Notes: generated by a model not told the origin, from the letters alone. A stretch of 64,000 nucleotides of DNA from Fibrobacter succinogenes (GCA_902799745.1 CADCBQ010000036.1:1-64000), one strand, 5' to 3'. Shown: positions 47,464-57,318, counted from the first letter of the stretch. Made by a program: numbers and translations.

Positions 47464-48516
47464 TTGAACGCGACTCTCAAATTTGAAGACACCCCAATCA
47501 CCGTAGCCCTTGTGGGTTGCGGTGGTTTTATTGGTAGTCACCTTTTGCGCGCCATTTTCGAACGCACAAGTTGGCGCGTTTTTGGCGTAGACTTGGATTC
47601 GTATCGAATTCAGGAATACTTGGCTAATCCGCGTTTTGAATTCTTGAGCGCAGACCTTGCGGACCCCGAGGTGGTAGCGCGCATTGCGCAGTTCCCGGTG
47701 GTGGTGAACTTGGCCGCCATCTGTACGCCCGGTCGCTACATGGCCGAGGCTGCCGAGGTGATTCGCAGCAATTATGACCACCCGCGTGCTTTGGCCGATG
47801 CTTGTGCCAAGAGCGGTAGCTGGCTGATTCATTTTTCGACTTCTGAAATTTACGGAAAGACGGCGGCCGATTCGGGGGCACTTCTCGAAGACGAATCCGA
47901 GATTGTGCTGGGGCCTGTTTCGGCGAGTCGCTGGAGCTATGCGACTGCAAAACTCTTGACGGAACGCTACTTGGCTGGGCTTGTTGGCTTGAATTGGACG
48001 GTGGTCCGCCCGTTTAATTTTGTGGGCCCTTACATGGACTTTATGCCGGGGGTCGATGGCGAAGGAATTCCGCGAGTGCTTGCGAATTTTTCGACAGCGC
48101 TTGTCCGTGGCGAAACCCTGAAGCTTGTAAACGGTGGTGTGGCAAAGCGTTGTTTTACCTCGGTGCACGATGCCGTTGACTTTATGTTTAGCGTGTTTGC
48201 GGCTGGCGAAAGAGCGCTTTCGCAGGCGTTTAATGTAGGCAATGCCGCAAACGAAGTGTCTATTGCAGAACTTGCACAACTGATGCGCTCGGTGTACGCT
48301 GAGGTCAAGGGAGTTTCCGAAAGTGATGTACCTGGAGTCGAAACGGTTTCGGGCGAAGATTATTACGGCAAGGGCTACGATGATTCCTTGCGGCGTTTGC
48401 CTTCTGTAGAAAAGGCGGAACGCTTGCTCGGTTTTAAGGCGAAAATCTCGCTTAAAGATGCTCTTGAAGAATCTTTAACTTGGTTTGCTAATCATTATGG
48501 GAGCAATGATGGCTAA
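47464..48516 (+). CDS. NAD-dependent nucleotide-sugar epimerase/decarboxylase (ArnA dehydrogenase-like)
   Basis: This is a 350-residue short-chain dehydrogenase of the extended type. The NAD motif is GCGGFIGSH, the Ser/Tyr/Lys set is STSEIYG with YATAK, and VRPFNFVGPYMDFMPGVDGEGIPRVL resembles the ArnA C-terminal UDP-glucuronate decarboxylase and its relatives. The start is TTG 47464, 2 bases after the lipoprotein stop; no later start fits the Rossmann strand. Its end overlaps the next gene by 8 bases. It probably makes an activated sugar for surface glycans together with the GT2 downstream. Confidence 0.82.
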   Translation: MNATLKFEDTPITVALVGCGGFIGSHLLRAIFERTSWRVFGVDLDSYRIQEYLANPRFEFLSADLADPEVVARIAQFPVVVNLAAICTPGRYMAEAAEVIRSNYDHPRALADACAKSGSWLIHFSTSEIYGKTAADSGALLEDESEIVLGPVSASRWSYATAKLLTERYLAGLVGLNWTVVRPFNFVGPYMDFMPGVDGEGIPRVLANFSTALVRGETLKLVNGGVAKRCFTSVHDAVDFMFSVFAAGERALSQAFNVGNAANEVSIAELAQLMRSVYAEVKGVSESDVPGVETVSGEDYYGKGYDDSLRRLPSVEKAERLLGFKAKISLKDALEESLTWFANHYGSNDG

Positions 48517-49264
48517 CGACTATTTTATTTTCATACCCGCCTATAATGTGGCGGAAACACTCGTCCCGGTTTTGCAAAAAATCTCCGATGAAGTTTGGAC
48601 CCGTTCAATCGTTTTGGTGATTGACGACGGATCGTCGGATGATACTCACGGTGCTTACGAAAATTTTGTAGCGACGCTCGATAACGATAAAAAGTCGCGC
48701 CTGCGTTATATGCGCTTTGAACAGAATGCGGGTTACGGGGCGGTTGTCAAGAAGGGGCTTGCCGAGGGGCTCCGTTCCGGGGCGGAGTTTGTCGCTTGCT
48801 TGCATGGTGATGGACAATATCCGGCTGAACAACTGGATGAATTTTTTGATTATCTCAAGACGGTCAACAATGTCGATGAGACGGATGAAAGGAAGTATGC
48901 CCTGGTGCAAGGCTCGCGTCATTTGACTCGCGGCGGCGCAAAAGCGGGGAAAATGCCTCTGCATAAGCGCATTGGCGGTGCCTTCTTGACGCTTGTCGAA
49001 AATTTGGCGTTCTACCAGAAGTTGACGGACCGTCACAGTGGCTTTATCGTTTATTCCACGGAATTCTTGAGGACGCTTGAGTTGAATAAATTGAGCACCT
49101 CGTTCGATATCGATCTTGAAATTATTTCGATTGCCGATTCTCTGGGGTATAAACTGGCGGAACTTCCGATTCCGACCCGTTACGCCGGTGAAAAGTCGAA
49201 CTTGAATGTGGTTACCTACGGTCTGCGCGTCTTGCGTCAAGTTTTCCGTCGCTTCGGAGCTTAA
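48509..49264 (+). CDS. Family 2 glycosyltransferase
   Basis: This is a 251-residue GT-A enzyme with FIPAYNVAETL, VLVIDDGSSDDT, CLHGDGQYP and the acceptor-side DRHSGFIVY. The pattern is that of polyprenyl-phosphate sugar transferases of the dolichol-phosphate mannosyltransferase type. GGGAG lies 5 bases before ATG 48509, which is inside the end of the epimerase gene. It is likely coupled to that gene and works at the inner membrane face, although no membrane helices are present. Confidence 0.85.
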   Translation: MANDYFIFIPAYNVAETLVPVLQKISDEVWTRSIVLVIDDGSSDDTHGAYENFVATLDNDKKSRLRYMRFEQNAGYGAVVKKGLAEGLRSGAEFVACLHGDGQYPAEQLDEFFDYLKTVNNVDETDERKYALVQGSRHLTRGGAKAGKMPLHKRIGGAFLTLVENLAFYQKLTDRHSGFIVYSTEFLRTLELNKLSTSFDIDLEIISIADSLGYKLAELPIPTRYAGEKSNLNVVTYGLRVLRQVFRRFGA

Positions 49265-49280
49265 ATAGGATTTGATACCT

Positions 49281-50108
49281 ATGCATATCGGTTGTCATTT
49301 ATCATCTTCGGCTGGCTTTTTGGCCATGGGACAAACGGCGCTTTCGATAGGCGCTGATACCTTTCAGTTCTTTACGCGAAACCCTCGCGGTGGTGCGGCC
49401 AAGCCTTTTGATACCGCTGATGCTCAGTCGCTTGTCAAGTTGCTGGATGACAATCATTTCGCCCCGATTCTGGCACATGCTCCTTATACATTGAACGCTT
49501 GCGCCGCTGATGAAGGCTTGCGTCAATATGCAGTCGATGTCATGAAGGATGACATCTGGCGTATGGACCATTTTCCGGGGGCCATGTACAATTTCCACCC
49601 CGGAAGCCATGTAAAGCAAGGCGTTGAAGTGGGCGTGGACTTGATATCCCGTGCGTTGAATCAGATTTTGAATCCGGAACAAAGGACACTCGTGCTGCTT
49701 GAAACGATGGCGGGCAAGGGCTCCGAGGTGGGCCGTACTTTTGAAGAATTGCGTGCGATTATTGACCGCGTTGAATTGAGCGATAAGCTGGGTGTCTGCC
49801 TGGATACGTGCCATGTTTTTGATGGCGGCTATAACATTATTGACGACCTGGATGGTGTTCTTGAGCAATTTGACAAGGTGATTGGCCTGAAGCGTTTGAA
49901 GGCAATTCACTTGAACGATAGCAAGAACCCGATGGGTAGCCACAAGGACCGTCACGAGGTCTTAGGGGCGGGTTATATTGGCTTGGATGCGCTCACGCGG
50001 GTGGTAAACCATGCGGCGCTGAAGAATTTGCCGTTTTATTTGGAAACTCCGAATGAATTGCCCGGCTACGCTAAAGAAATCGCCTTGATGCGTGAACGCT
50101 CAAAATAA
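49281..50108 (+). CDS. nfo: Deoxyribonuclease IV (AP endonuclease)
   Basis: Endonuclease IV cuts DNA 5' of abasic sites in base-excision repair. The 275-residue TIM-barrel protein begins [12 protein letters not shown] and shows [32 protein letters not shown] and [25 protein letters not shown], which carry the three-zinc site. AGGA lies 10 bases before ATG 49281; a TTG three codons earlier is the alternative. Confidence 0.95.
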   Translation: MHIGCHLSSSAGFLAMGQTALSIGADTFQFFTRNPRGGAAKPFDTADAQSLVKLLDDNHFAPILAHAPYTLNACAADEGLRQYAVDVMKDDIWRMDHFPGAMYNFHPGSHVKQGVEVGVDLISRALNQILNPEQRTLVLLETMAGKGSEVGRTFEELRAIIDRVELSDKLGVCLDTCHVFDGGYNIIDDLDGVLEQFDKVIGLKRLKAIHLNDSKNPMGSHKDRHEVLGAGYIGLDALTRVVNHAALKNLPFYLETPNELPGYAKEIALMRERSK

Positions 50109-50114
50109 AAGATA

Positions 50115-50120
50115 TATATT
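50115..50120 (+). promoter_or_regulatory. -10 box (TATATT) ahead of the MoxR gene, probable leaderless start
   Basis: TATATT lies 6 bases before ATG 50127, with no SD between. It follows the nfo stop directly. Confidence 0.45.
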
Positions 50121-50126
50121 TAAAGC

Positions 50127-51038
50127 ATGGTAAAAGACTTAATTCATGCTTTAAATGGGGTGCTGCTCGGGAAGCCCGAGACGGTTGAACTTTTGGTCAT
50201 GGCGCTGGTGGCCGATGGTCATGTGCTGGTGGAAGATGTCCCCGGCACGGGCAAGACGACGCTTTCGAAGGCGCTTGCGGCAGCGATTGGAGCTGACTTT
50301 GCACGAATCCAGTTTACGCCGGATCTGTTGCCCGCCGATGTGACGGGCGGTGCCGTATTCAAGGCGAATACGGGTGAGTTTGAAATCAAGAAGGGCCCTG
50401 TTTTTACGCAGGTGCTCTTGGCGGATGAAATCAATCGTGCCTCTCCGCGTACGCAGAGTGCTTTGCTTGAGGCTATGGAAGAACGCCAAGTTTCGTTGGA
50501 AGGGGAACGCTACAAGTTGCCGGAACTCTTTATGGTGCTTGCAACAGAAAACCCGGTGGAATTCCACGGCGTGTTCCCGCTGCCCGAAGCGCAGATGGAT
50601 CGCTTTATGGTTCGTATTTCGGTGGGGTATCCGACGGCAGAAACGGAGCTTGATATTTTGCGGGCGCACCGCAGCAGTCGTCCGATTGATTCTGTGCGTG
50701 CGGTGACGGTTCCTGGCGAAGTCTTGACGGCACGCGGCCAAGTGCAGCGGATTCATATTGATGAATCGCTGGAACGCTACATTGTGAGCCTGGTGCAGGC
50801 GACGCGTAACGATGGTGGGGTGCGTCTGGCGGCAAGTCCGCGAGCGGGCATGAACCTGGTGCGCATGGCGCAGGCGAGTGCGTATGTGAATGGCCGCGAT
50901 TTTGTGAATCCTGATGACATTCAGCGTGTGTTCTTCCCAGTGATGGAACACCGCGTGTTCGCCAAGGATAGCGGTGACCCTGACGCCAGCAAGAAGATTT
51001 TGCAGGGAATTCTGAAACAGGTTGCGATTCCTAAGTAA
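50127..51038 (+). CDS. MoxR-family AAA+ ATPase
   Basis: This is a 303-residue chaperone-like ATPase with Walker A VPGTGKTT near residue 39, Walker B LLADEINRASPRTQSALLEAMEE near 95, sensor 1 LATENPVEFHGVFPLPEAQMDRF near 137 and a C-terminal lid (AASPRAGMNLVRMAQA). MoxR proteins usually work with DUF58 and transglutaminase or von Willebrand proteins, and both DUF58 and transglutaminase genes follow here. The partner genes are separated from it by a Fibrobacter lipoprotein gene. Confidence 0.92.
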   Translation: MVKDLIHALNGVLLGKPETVELLVMALVADGHVLVEDVPGTGKTTLSKALAAAIGADFARIQFTPDLLPADVTGGAVFKANTGEFEIKKGPVFTQVLLADEINRASPRTQSALLEAMEERQVSLEGERYKLPELFMVLATENPVEFHGVFPLPEAQMDRFMVRISVGYPTAETELDILRAHRSSRPIDSVRAVTVPGEVLTARGQVQRIHIDESLERYIVSLVQATRNDGGVRLAASPRAGMNLVRMAQASAYVNGRDFVNPDDIQRVFFPVMEHRVFAKDSGDPDASKKILQGILKQVAIPK

Positions 51039-51072
51039 TATTGCAAAGAATTCGTTTGATAATGGATACTTT

Positions 51073-52101
51073 ATGAAATTTGTATTGCCGTTCTTGGTAG
51101 GTTTATTTATTGCTTGTAGTAATGCTGATTATGAGGCTTTAGAAGATTCTCCTTTTGAAGCTGCCGATAAGGCTGTGCAAGATACGAGTGTCAGTGATGA
51201 AAATGAATGGTTTGAACTTGTTGTAAGTTCTAGCAGTGAAAGCTTAATAGATTCGTTGAATGAAGTGTCTGAGCCATTCCTTGTGTCTAGTAGCAGTAAT
51301 GACTCTATAATGTATTTGCCGTTAGATGGTGATGCTGAAGAAAGAAAAAATGATTCGGTAAGTAATCTTAACGGTGATGAATTGCAAGAATTGGATGGCC
51401 ATGAATCTGAATTGGATTCGTGGATTCGGAATGTCTCTAGGGAATCTCGATTTAATCCCGAAATAAGCTATGATACTTTAGTGGATTCTCGTGATGGTAA
51501 GGTTTATAAGACGGTGAAAATCGCTTTTCAAACATGGATGGCTGAAAATTTGGATTATGCAGATAGCGTTAAAACGGAAAGCTTGAAAGGTAATAATTGG
51601 TGCTATCATAATGATACCATGAACTGTGATGTGGTTGGCCGTTATTATACTTGGGCTGCTGCTATTGATTCTGTCGGATTGGCTGAAAACGAAGCGTTAG
51701 ATTGCGGCTATGGTAAGACATGCTTGATGCCGGACACTGTTTATGGAATTTGTCCGCCGGGATGGCATTTGCCAAAGGAAGAAGAATGGTATGCTTTGTT
51801 CGATGCCTTGGGTGGAAGGACTGTTGCGGGTAGAGTGCTTAAATCCCAAAGTGGATGGCTTTATCAAGGAGCTGGAACTGATTCTACTGGATTTTGCGCC
51901 TTGCCTGCTGGCAGAAAATTTGTTGATGATTACTTTGATTACGATGGCCTTATTGCGTATTTTTGGAGCGCCTCGGAGTATACAGAAGATTATGCTCGCT
52001 TCATGGGCTTGACCTATGACTATTATTGGGACGCTTTCTTATATACACACAAAAAGACTTACGGTTTTTCAGTTCGTTGTATGAAAAACTCTATAAACTG
52101 A
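51073..52101 (+). CDS. Lipoprotein with Fibrobacter major paralogous domain
   Basis: This is a 342-residue exported lipoprotein. The signal peptide ends in LFIACSN (Cys near residue 15). An acidic, Ser-rich stretch (about 20-130) is followed by the Fibrobacter major paralogous domain, from YDTLVDSRDGKVYKTVKIAFQTWMAENLDY to FSVRCMKN. This domain is the same type as in the protein at 16469. The gene sits between moxR and DUF58, two genes that normally adjoin, and has A/T-richer codon use than they do. It may be an insertion into that operon or a Fibrobacter-specific partner. Confidence 0.85.
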   Translation: MKFVLPFLVGLFIACSNADYEALEDSPFEAADKAVQDTSVSDENEWFELVVSSSSESLIDSLNEVSEPFLVSSSSNDSIMYLPLDGDAEERKNDSVSNLNGDELQELDGHESELDSWIRNVSRESRFNPEISYDTLVDSRDGKVYKTVKIAFQTWMAENLDYADSVKTESLKGNNWCYHNDTMNCDVVGRYYTWAAAIDSVGLAENEALDCGYGKTCLMPDTVYGICPPGWHLPKEEEWYALFDALGGRTVAGRVLKSQSGWLYQGAGTDSTGFCALPAGRKFVDDYFDYDGLIAYFWSASEYTEDYARFMGLTYDYYWDAFLYTHKKTYGFSVRCMKNSIN

Positions 52102-52111
52102 ATAAAATCTA

Positions 52112-53311
52112 ATGCTTACTTTAGTTAAATGGCTGTTGAACGCGATTCCGCGGGCCCCGAAAAAGTCGGGGATTTTGATGGCTGTTTACTTTTGGTGGCT
52201 GGATTACTTTACTCCGGCGGGTCGCGCGTTTGCCTCTTTGTTTTTGCTTGCGATGTTTGCTGGCGCGGTGCCTGGATTTTGGGCGGCCTGGATTTTTGCG
52301 GGCATTGATTTCCTGCTTTTCTTGGGGCTTGTCTTTAGTCTATTTGTGACAGCGAAGCGGAGCAAGATTTGGGTCGAAAGCGTCTCGGTGAATCGTGTGC
52401 GCGAAGGCGAAACGGCTACGGTAACGGCGTATGTGGCAGTGCGCTCGACGATTGACTGCGTGACTTTGGGCGCGAACCGTTTGCCGCCCTCGCTTACAGG
52501 CTTTGAATCGGACCGCGAGAAGATTAAGAAGGGTGAGCCGCCGCGCAAGATGGAATGCCAAGTGCGTACGACGCGCCGCGGCTCCTTTATGCTGAATAAG
52601 GTCTCGGCGAATGTGCCTGAAATTATGGGGCTTTTGCGTTGGCCTTATGGCTTTAACGGCTCGGTAGAATTGCTGGTTTACCCGCGGGCGCTCAAGGTGC
52701 TGGAATTTCCATTCCTTACGCAGGGAGCTTCGGGCATGGCTTTTGCTCCCTTCTTGATGCCAAGTCTTACTCGCGGCATGAATTTTATCGGCGTGCGGCC
52801 TTACCGCGAAGGCGATTCCTTGCGTGATTTGCACCATAAAGCTTTTGCCCGCTACGGAAAGCCTTTCACGAAAGAATTTGAAGTCGAGCGCGGTGCAGGC
52901 GTGATTTTGCTCTTGGACACAGCTACTCCGAATTTCAAGTCGCGCCAGTACTTGGAACATGCGATTCGTATGACGGCGGCGGTGGGCGAGTGGCTCTTGG
53001 ACCGCGAAATTCTCGGACGATTCTTTATCGATAGCGAAGAAATTGCCCTGGATGGCGGTAGCGAAAGCCGCAAGAATTTGTTGGATGCCCTGGCGAGAAT
53101 TCCGCCCGCATCGCTTGCGCACGCAAAACAGCCCGCACCTTGGGCCCCTGCGGCGCGCCCGATGGATCCGGTGCTTCGCATCGGGCTTTACGAAAACGAT
53201 GAACCGCTTGTGAACAAGCATATCGTGGTCGGAACGCCGCCGGCCTCGACCGAAGACAAACTGCTGGTGATTTCGCCTGAAGATTGCGACGGCGAAAGGG
53301 TAACATTATGA
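52112..53311 (+). CDS. DUF58 domain protein
   Basis: This is a 399-residue membrane-anchored protein with two close hydrophobic helices (about residues 34-73) and a periplasmic/cytoplasmic part. That part contains the DUF58 signature FIGVRPYREGDSLRDLHHKAFARYGKPFTKEFE near 230, followed by a von Willebrand-like strand VILLLDTATPNF. DUF58 proteins accompany MoxR ATPases and transglutaminases. The stop overlaps the next gene (ATGA). Confidence 0.88.
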   Translation: MLTLVKWLLNAIPRAPKKSGILMAVYFWWLDYFTPAGRAFASLFLLAMFAGAVPGFWAAWIFAGIDFLLFLGLVFSLFVTAKRSKIWVESVSVNRVREGETATVTAYVAVRSTIDCVTLGANRLPPSLTGFESDREKIKKGEPPRKMECQVRTTRRGSFMLNKVSANVPEIMGLLRWPYGFNGSVELLVYPRALKVLEFPFLTQGASGMAFAPFLMPSLTRGMNFIGVRPYREGDSLRDLHHKAFARYGKPFTKEFEVERGAGVILLLDTATPNFKSRQYLEHAIRMTAAVGEWLLDREILGRFFIDSEEIALDGGSESRKNLLDALARIPPASLAHAKQPAPWAPAARPMDPVLRIGLYENDEPLVNKHIVVGTPPASTEDKLLVISPEDCDGERVTL

Positions 53312-55338
53312 TGGCGAGCGAGAAAGTAGACATTCGCTACGCCTTCAAGGTGTTGTTCCTTTGCCTTGCCTCGGTGAATCTGGGCCATACGTTTGACTTC
53401 TTGTGGCTCGGGATTTTATTTGCAATCTACTTTGTGGTCATCGGTGTGCTGAATGCAACGCGGCGGCGCGAATTTGCCAAGCGCCCGCGCTACAACAAGA
53501 TTTTAGCTTACGGCGCGATCGTACCGCTCGCACTTTTCTGGGTGATGACGCCGTCCGTTGAAAACGGCGTGTCGCCTTATTTGATTTTCTTGCCGGGAAT
53601 TTACTTGCTGTATTTGGCGGCGTTGCAGGAACGGAGTCGCGGAAATGGCGGCTTTGAGGTTTTTGTCGCCTTCGATGGTGTGGGCGCTTTGCTCTTTGGA
53701 ATGTATATGGAGCCGCATGGCTGGGGCTTTGTCGGACTCGTTGGATTCTTGCTTGCGCTTTGCGCCTACAGCCGCCGCGGAACGGCTCCTTACAAATATG
53801 GACTTTTTTTGCTGGTGATTGCGGCTCTCGGCGCGATATCTTACGGTGGCTGGCAACATTGGAAATCGCAGCGTTATCGCTATGGGGCGCAAATGGCCGA
53901 AAACTATTACCAGCGCGAACGCATGATGGGGTTCGATCCGGTCGCGGTTTTGGGTAGTTTCGGGAGCAATTACAATTCCCGTTACAATAGCCAAGTCGTT
54001 TTGCGTGTGTGGGATAAACAACCCTCGAGGTACTTTAAGGCGGCTAGCTACGAAAAATACGTGGCGGGTATTTGGAAATTGCCGACGTCGTATGCGAAAA
54101 AGCTTTACCCCGCTTATTATCAGGTGGACTATGCTGTGCTTGAGGTGGCGGATTCGCTGACGAAGGCCGATTCCCTGCGCGAAGTGGAACAAATCTGGGT
54201 GCAGTCAACGCTGAATAACTTTGGCTTTGTGTTTGCGCCCTATGGTGTCGTGGGCTTTGCGGCGAAAGACGTGGATTCGCTGACTTATTATGCCGGCGGA
54301 ATGGTGCAGGGTTTGGACGGAAACGGAAAACGCTCCGACTGGCATTATTTCAAGTGCAAACCTCTCTCCGCGGAGAATGCGCCGGAGGCTTGCTCGTTGC
54401 CGGATTCTCTGATGGCTCCGAGTGAAGGCGACTTGATGGTCGGCGAGCGGTATTTGCTGCTGATTGACTCCGTGATTGCGGCGATGGACTTGCGTGATAC
54501 GGCTGTGTCCGATTCTGTGACTGCGGATTCGTTGGTGTTGCAAAAAATGCTTGCCTATTACCTCACGAACTTCACTTATTCGCTTACGGTGCCGGGAATT
54601 ACGCGTTGGGGTGGCGCGAAGAATGAACCTTTGGCTGTTTTTTGGCGCGAAAAGCAGGGCTTCTGCGAATATTATGCGACGCTTTCGGCGTTGGTGCTTC
54701 GCCGCTTGGGGATTCCGGCGCGGTATGTGACGGGCTTTGCAAATCCTGAAATTGTCGAAGGCTTGCCTTATAGCATTTTCCGGCGCAAGCATTCGCATGC
54801 ATGGGTCGAAGCGTATGTGGATGGTCGCTGGGTTATCTTCGACCCGACGCCTCCCATTTTGCCGCAGTTTGCGGATGCGCCCAGCTGGTGGAGCGTCAAA
54901 TGGGAGGGCGTGCGCGGGCGTTTCGCCCGCGTGATGCATGCTCTTAAAGAAGGCGAGTGGCGACGCGTTGTTGATAGCTGGCAAAATCAATCGACCGCCC
55001 TCTTGGAAAGTCCGATTCTGTATACGGTGCTCGCGATTCTAATTGTAGGCTTTGCTGGCCGCAAGATTTATATTGCGTATAAATTAAGTTTCAAGAACCG
55101 CGCGTATGTCTCGGCGCGGTCTCTGGAATGGACTAAAAAACTTGACCGCGCTGAGCGGGATTTGACCCGCGTGGGACTCCGCCGTGAACCCGGCGAAACT
55201 GTCGGCAAATTTGCAGAACGCTGCCGGATTGCGCTTTCACACTTCGCCGAGAACCAAATCCATCTCAAAAAAATCCAGAAGGCTCGCCAGGCCTTGCACA
55301 CCCTCGATGAGTACGAGGAACAGCGCTGGAAACATTAA
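53308..55338 (+). CDS. TgpA-like membrane transglutaminase
   Basis: This is a 677-residue protein with about six N-terminal membrane helices (to about residue 185), then a periplasmic region with a transglutaminase core. The Cys is in QGFCEYYATLSALVLRRLGIPARYVTGF near 450, the His in SHAWVEAYVDGRW near 492 and the Asp in FDPTPP. One more helix lies near 575 and a cytoplasmic tail follows. ATG 53308 overlaps the DUF58 stop; a second ATG follows directly. With MoxR and DUF58 it forms the common three-part set thought to act in envelope maintenance. Confidence 0.9.
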   Translation: MMASEKVDIRYAFKVLFLCLASVNLGHTFDFLWLGILFAIYFVVIGVLNATRRREFAKRPRYNKILAYGAIVPLALFWVMTPSVENGVSPYLIFLPGIYLLYLAALQERSRGNGGFEVFVAFDGVGALLFGMYMEPHGWGFVGLVGFLLALCAYSRRGTAPYKYGLFLLVIAALGAISYGGWQHWKSQRYRYGAQMAENYYQRERMMGFDPVAVLGSFGSNYNSRYNSQVVLRVWDKQPSRYFKAASYEKYVAGIWKLPTSYAKKLYPAYYQVDYAVLEVADSLTKADSLREVEQIWVQSTLNNFGFVFAPYGVVGFAAKDVDSLTYYAGGMVQGLDGNGKRSDWHYFKCKPLSAENAPEACSLPDSLMAPSEGDLMVGERYLLLIDSVIAAMDLRDTAVSDSVTADSLVLQKMLAYYLTNFTYSLTVPGITRWGGAKNEPLAVFWREKQGFCEYYATLSALVLRRLGIPARYVTGFANPEIVEGLPYSIFRRKHSHAWVEAYVDGRWVIFDPTPPILPQFADAPSWWSVKWEGVRGRFARVMHALKEGEWRRVVDSWQNQSTALLESPILYTVLAILIVGFAGRKIYIAYKLSFKNRAYVSARSLEWTKKLDRAERDLTRVGLRREPGETVGKFAERCRIALSHFAENQIHLKKIQKARQALHTLDEYEEQRWKH

Positions 55339-55340
55339 TT

Positions 55341-55376
55341 ACTGTCTACTGTCTACTTCCTACTTTCTACTGTTTT
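55341..55376. repeat. CTACT-type simple repeat in spacer
   Basis: A stretch made of repeated GTCTACT/CCTACTT/TCTACTG units lies between the transglutaminase gene and dapB. It resembles the TCGTCTC-type stretch at 57289-57318 in style. It is not coding. Confidence 0.6.
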
Positions 55377-55408
55377 TCTATCTTTCCTCCCAAAAACTAG
55401 GAGTTATT

Positions 55409-56239
55409 ATGTCTGTACAAGTGATGGTTAATGGTATTCCGGGTAACATGGGCCGTATTGTGGCCGAAACCTGCGTGGCTCGCGGCCTCGAACTCGTCCC
55501 GTATTCTTTGACGGGTGAAATTATTGTGGAAAACGAAGCCGAAGTCGCCGGCAAGACCATCCAGCTTTTGAAGCCGAGCAATCGCGAAGCCCGCATCGCA
55601 GAAGTTCTCGAAAAGTACCCGAACGTCATTTGCATCGATTACACGCATCCGACGGCCGTGAACGACAACGCCACCTTCTATGTCAAGCACAAGATTCCGT
55701 TCGTGATGGGTACCACTGGCGGTGACCGCGATGCTCTCACCAAGCTCGTTGCCGATGCAAATCACCCGAGCGTGATTGCTCCGAATATGGCAAAGCAGAT
55801 TGTCGCTTTCCAGACGATGATTGAATTCTTGGCTAAGGAATTCCCGACAGCATTCAGCGGCTACAAGCTCTCCGTGGTGGAAAGCCACCAGAAGACCAAG
55901 GCCGATACGAGCGGTACCGCCCGCGCCGTGGTGGGTGACTTCCAGAAGATGGGTTTTGATTTCACCGTTGACGATATCGAAAAGGTCCGCGACGAGAAGG
56001 AACAGATGGAACGCATGCACGTGCCCGAAGAATACCTCGGCGGTCACGCTTTCCACACCTACAGCCTCGACAGCGCTGACGGTACGGTTCACTTTGAATT
56101 CCAGCACAATGTTTGCGGCCGCAAGATTTACGCCGAAGGTACCGTGGACGCTGTGAACTTCCTCGCTTGCCACATTGCAAACGGAACGGCAAGACCCTTC
56201 AACATGATGGACGTTCTCCGCTCCGGTAAGATGCGCTAA
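55409..56239 (+). CDS. dapB: 4-hydroxy-tetrahydrodipicolinate reductase
   Basis: DapB reduces the dipicolinate intermediate of lysine and diaminopimelate synthesis with NAD(P)H. The 276-residue protein has the nucleotide motif VNGIPGNMGR, DYTHPTAV, GTTGGDRDAL, the active-site VVESHQKTKADTSGTA near residue 158 and a C-terminal FQHNVCGRKIYAEG. The VMVNGIPG start and the ESHQKTK site are closer to the plant/cyanobacterial type than to the E. coli type. TAGGAG lies 6 bases before ATG 55409, so the long upstream extension is rejected. Confidence 0.93.
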   Translation: MSVQVMVNGIPGNMGRIVAETCVARGLELVPYSLTGEIIVENEAEVAGKTIQLLKPSNREARIAEVLEKYPNVICIDYTHPTAVNDNATFYVKHKIPFVMGTTGGDRDALTKLVADANHPSVIAPNMAKQIVAFQTMIEFLAKEFPTAFSGYKLSVVESHQKTKADTSGTARAVVGDFQKMGFDFTVDDIEKVRDEKEQMERMHVPEEYLGGHAFHTYSLDSADGTVHFEFQHNVCGRKIYAEGTVDAVNFLACHIANGTARPFNMMDVLRSGKMR

Positions 56240-56254
56240 TCGCATTGTAAGCTC

Positions 56255-57271
56255 ATGCGTTCTTATATCCTCCGCCGCCTACTTTTGATGATCCCGACTC
56301 TCATCGGGATTTCACTGGTATGCTTTATCCTTATCCAGCTGTTGCCGGGTGGACCTGTGGAGGAAATGATTTCACGAGCGCAGCAGGCTGCGGCCATGAA
56401 GGGCGGGGTAGATGCTTCCAAGGCGCTCTCGCCCGATCAGATTGCGCAAATCCAGGCGTACTTCGGTTTTGACCAACCCGCCTGGAAACGTTACCTGACT
56501 TGGCTCTGGAACGTTCTGCACTTGGACTTGGGCTCTAGCTATACCTATGGCCTCCCCGTGTGGGACGTGATTACGAGCCGTTTCCCGATTTCGCTGTTCT
56601 TTGGAATTACTTCGTTTCTCTTGAGCTACTTGGTCTGCATTCCGCTTGGCCTCTGGAAGGCGGTTCATCACGGAAGCAAGTTGGATTCCCTTTCTTCGGG
56701 CGTGATTTTCTCGGGCTACGTGATGCCGGGCTATGCTCTCGGTATTTTGCTCATTATCTTCTTGGCGGGAGGTTCGTACCTGGACATTTTCCCGCTAGGG
56801 GGCCTCACGAGCGACGACTTCGAGGACTTTACCTTCTTCGAAAAGATTGTGGACCTCGGACATCATTTGATTCTGCCGATTTTCTGCTACATGATTAGCG
56901 AATTCGCGTTCCTCACGTTCCTCATGAAGAATTCCGCGCTGGAGGAACTTGGCAAGGACTACATGCGTACGGCTCTTGCGAAGGGCATGAGCTTTAACCA
57001 GGCGCTCGTTCGCCACGCTCTCCGTAACGCCCTCATCCCGATCGCCACACGCCTTTCCGAAATCTGCACCCTGATGTTTGCGGGTGCGCTCCTCATTGAA
57101 AAGGTCTTCGATATCGACGGCATGGGCCTGCTTTATTACAACTCCATGGTGAACCGCGACTATAACGTGGTCATGGGCGTCATCTTCCTCAGCAGCTTGA
57201 TGGCGATGATTGGCCGCTTGTTCAGCGATATCCTCTACACGCTCGTAGACCCGCGCATCAAATTCTCGTAG
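56255..57271 (+). CDS. ABC transporter permease, peptide type (YejB/DppB-like)
   Basis: This is a 338-residue inner-membrane permease with six hydrophobic helices. The N-terminus YILRRLLLMIPTLIGISLVCFILIQLLPGGP is typical of DppB/OppB-type subunits. The EAA loop DYMRTALAKGMSFNQALVRHALRNALIP near 245 contacts the ATPase. The long loop after helix 1 resembles YejB of microcin C/peptide importers. No second permease, binding protein or ATPase gene adjoins, so the partners are elsewhere. It follows dapB by 15 bases. Confidence 0.88.
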   Translation: MRSYILRRLLLMIPTLIGISLVCFILIQLLPGGPVEEMISRAQQAAAMKGGVDASKALSPDQIAQIQAYFGFDQPAWKRYLTWLWNVLHLDLGSSYTYGLPVWDVITSRFPISLFFGITSFLLSYLVCIPLGLWKAVHHGSKLDSLSSGVIFSGYVMPGYALGILLIIFLAGGSYLDIFPLGGLTSDDFEDFTFFEKIVDLGHHLILPIFCYMISEFAFLTFLMKNSALEELGKDYMRTALAKGMSFNQALVRHALRNALIPIATRLSEICTLMFAGALLIEKVFDIDGMGLLYYNSMVNRDYNVVMGVIFLSSLMAMIGRLFSDILYTLVDPRIKFS

Positions 57272-57288
57272 CTTTAAGGCGTGATTTT

Positions 57289-57318
57289 TCTCTCGTCTTT
57301 CGTCTCTCGTCTCTCGTC
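57289..57318. repeat. TCGTCTC-type simple repeat in spacer
   Basis: Repeats of TCTCGTC/TTTCGTC lie between the permease gene and the kinase gene. The same kind of stretch forms the coding start of bioD at 5757-5781. Confidence 0.7.
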
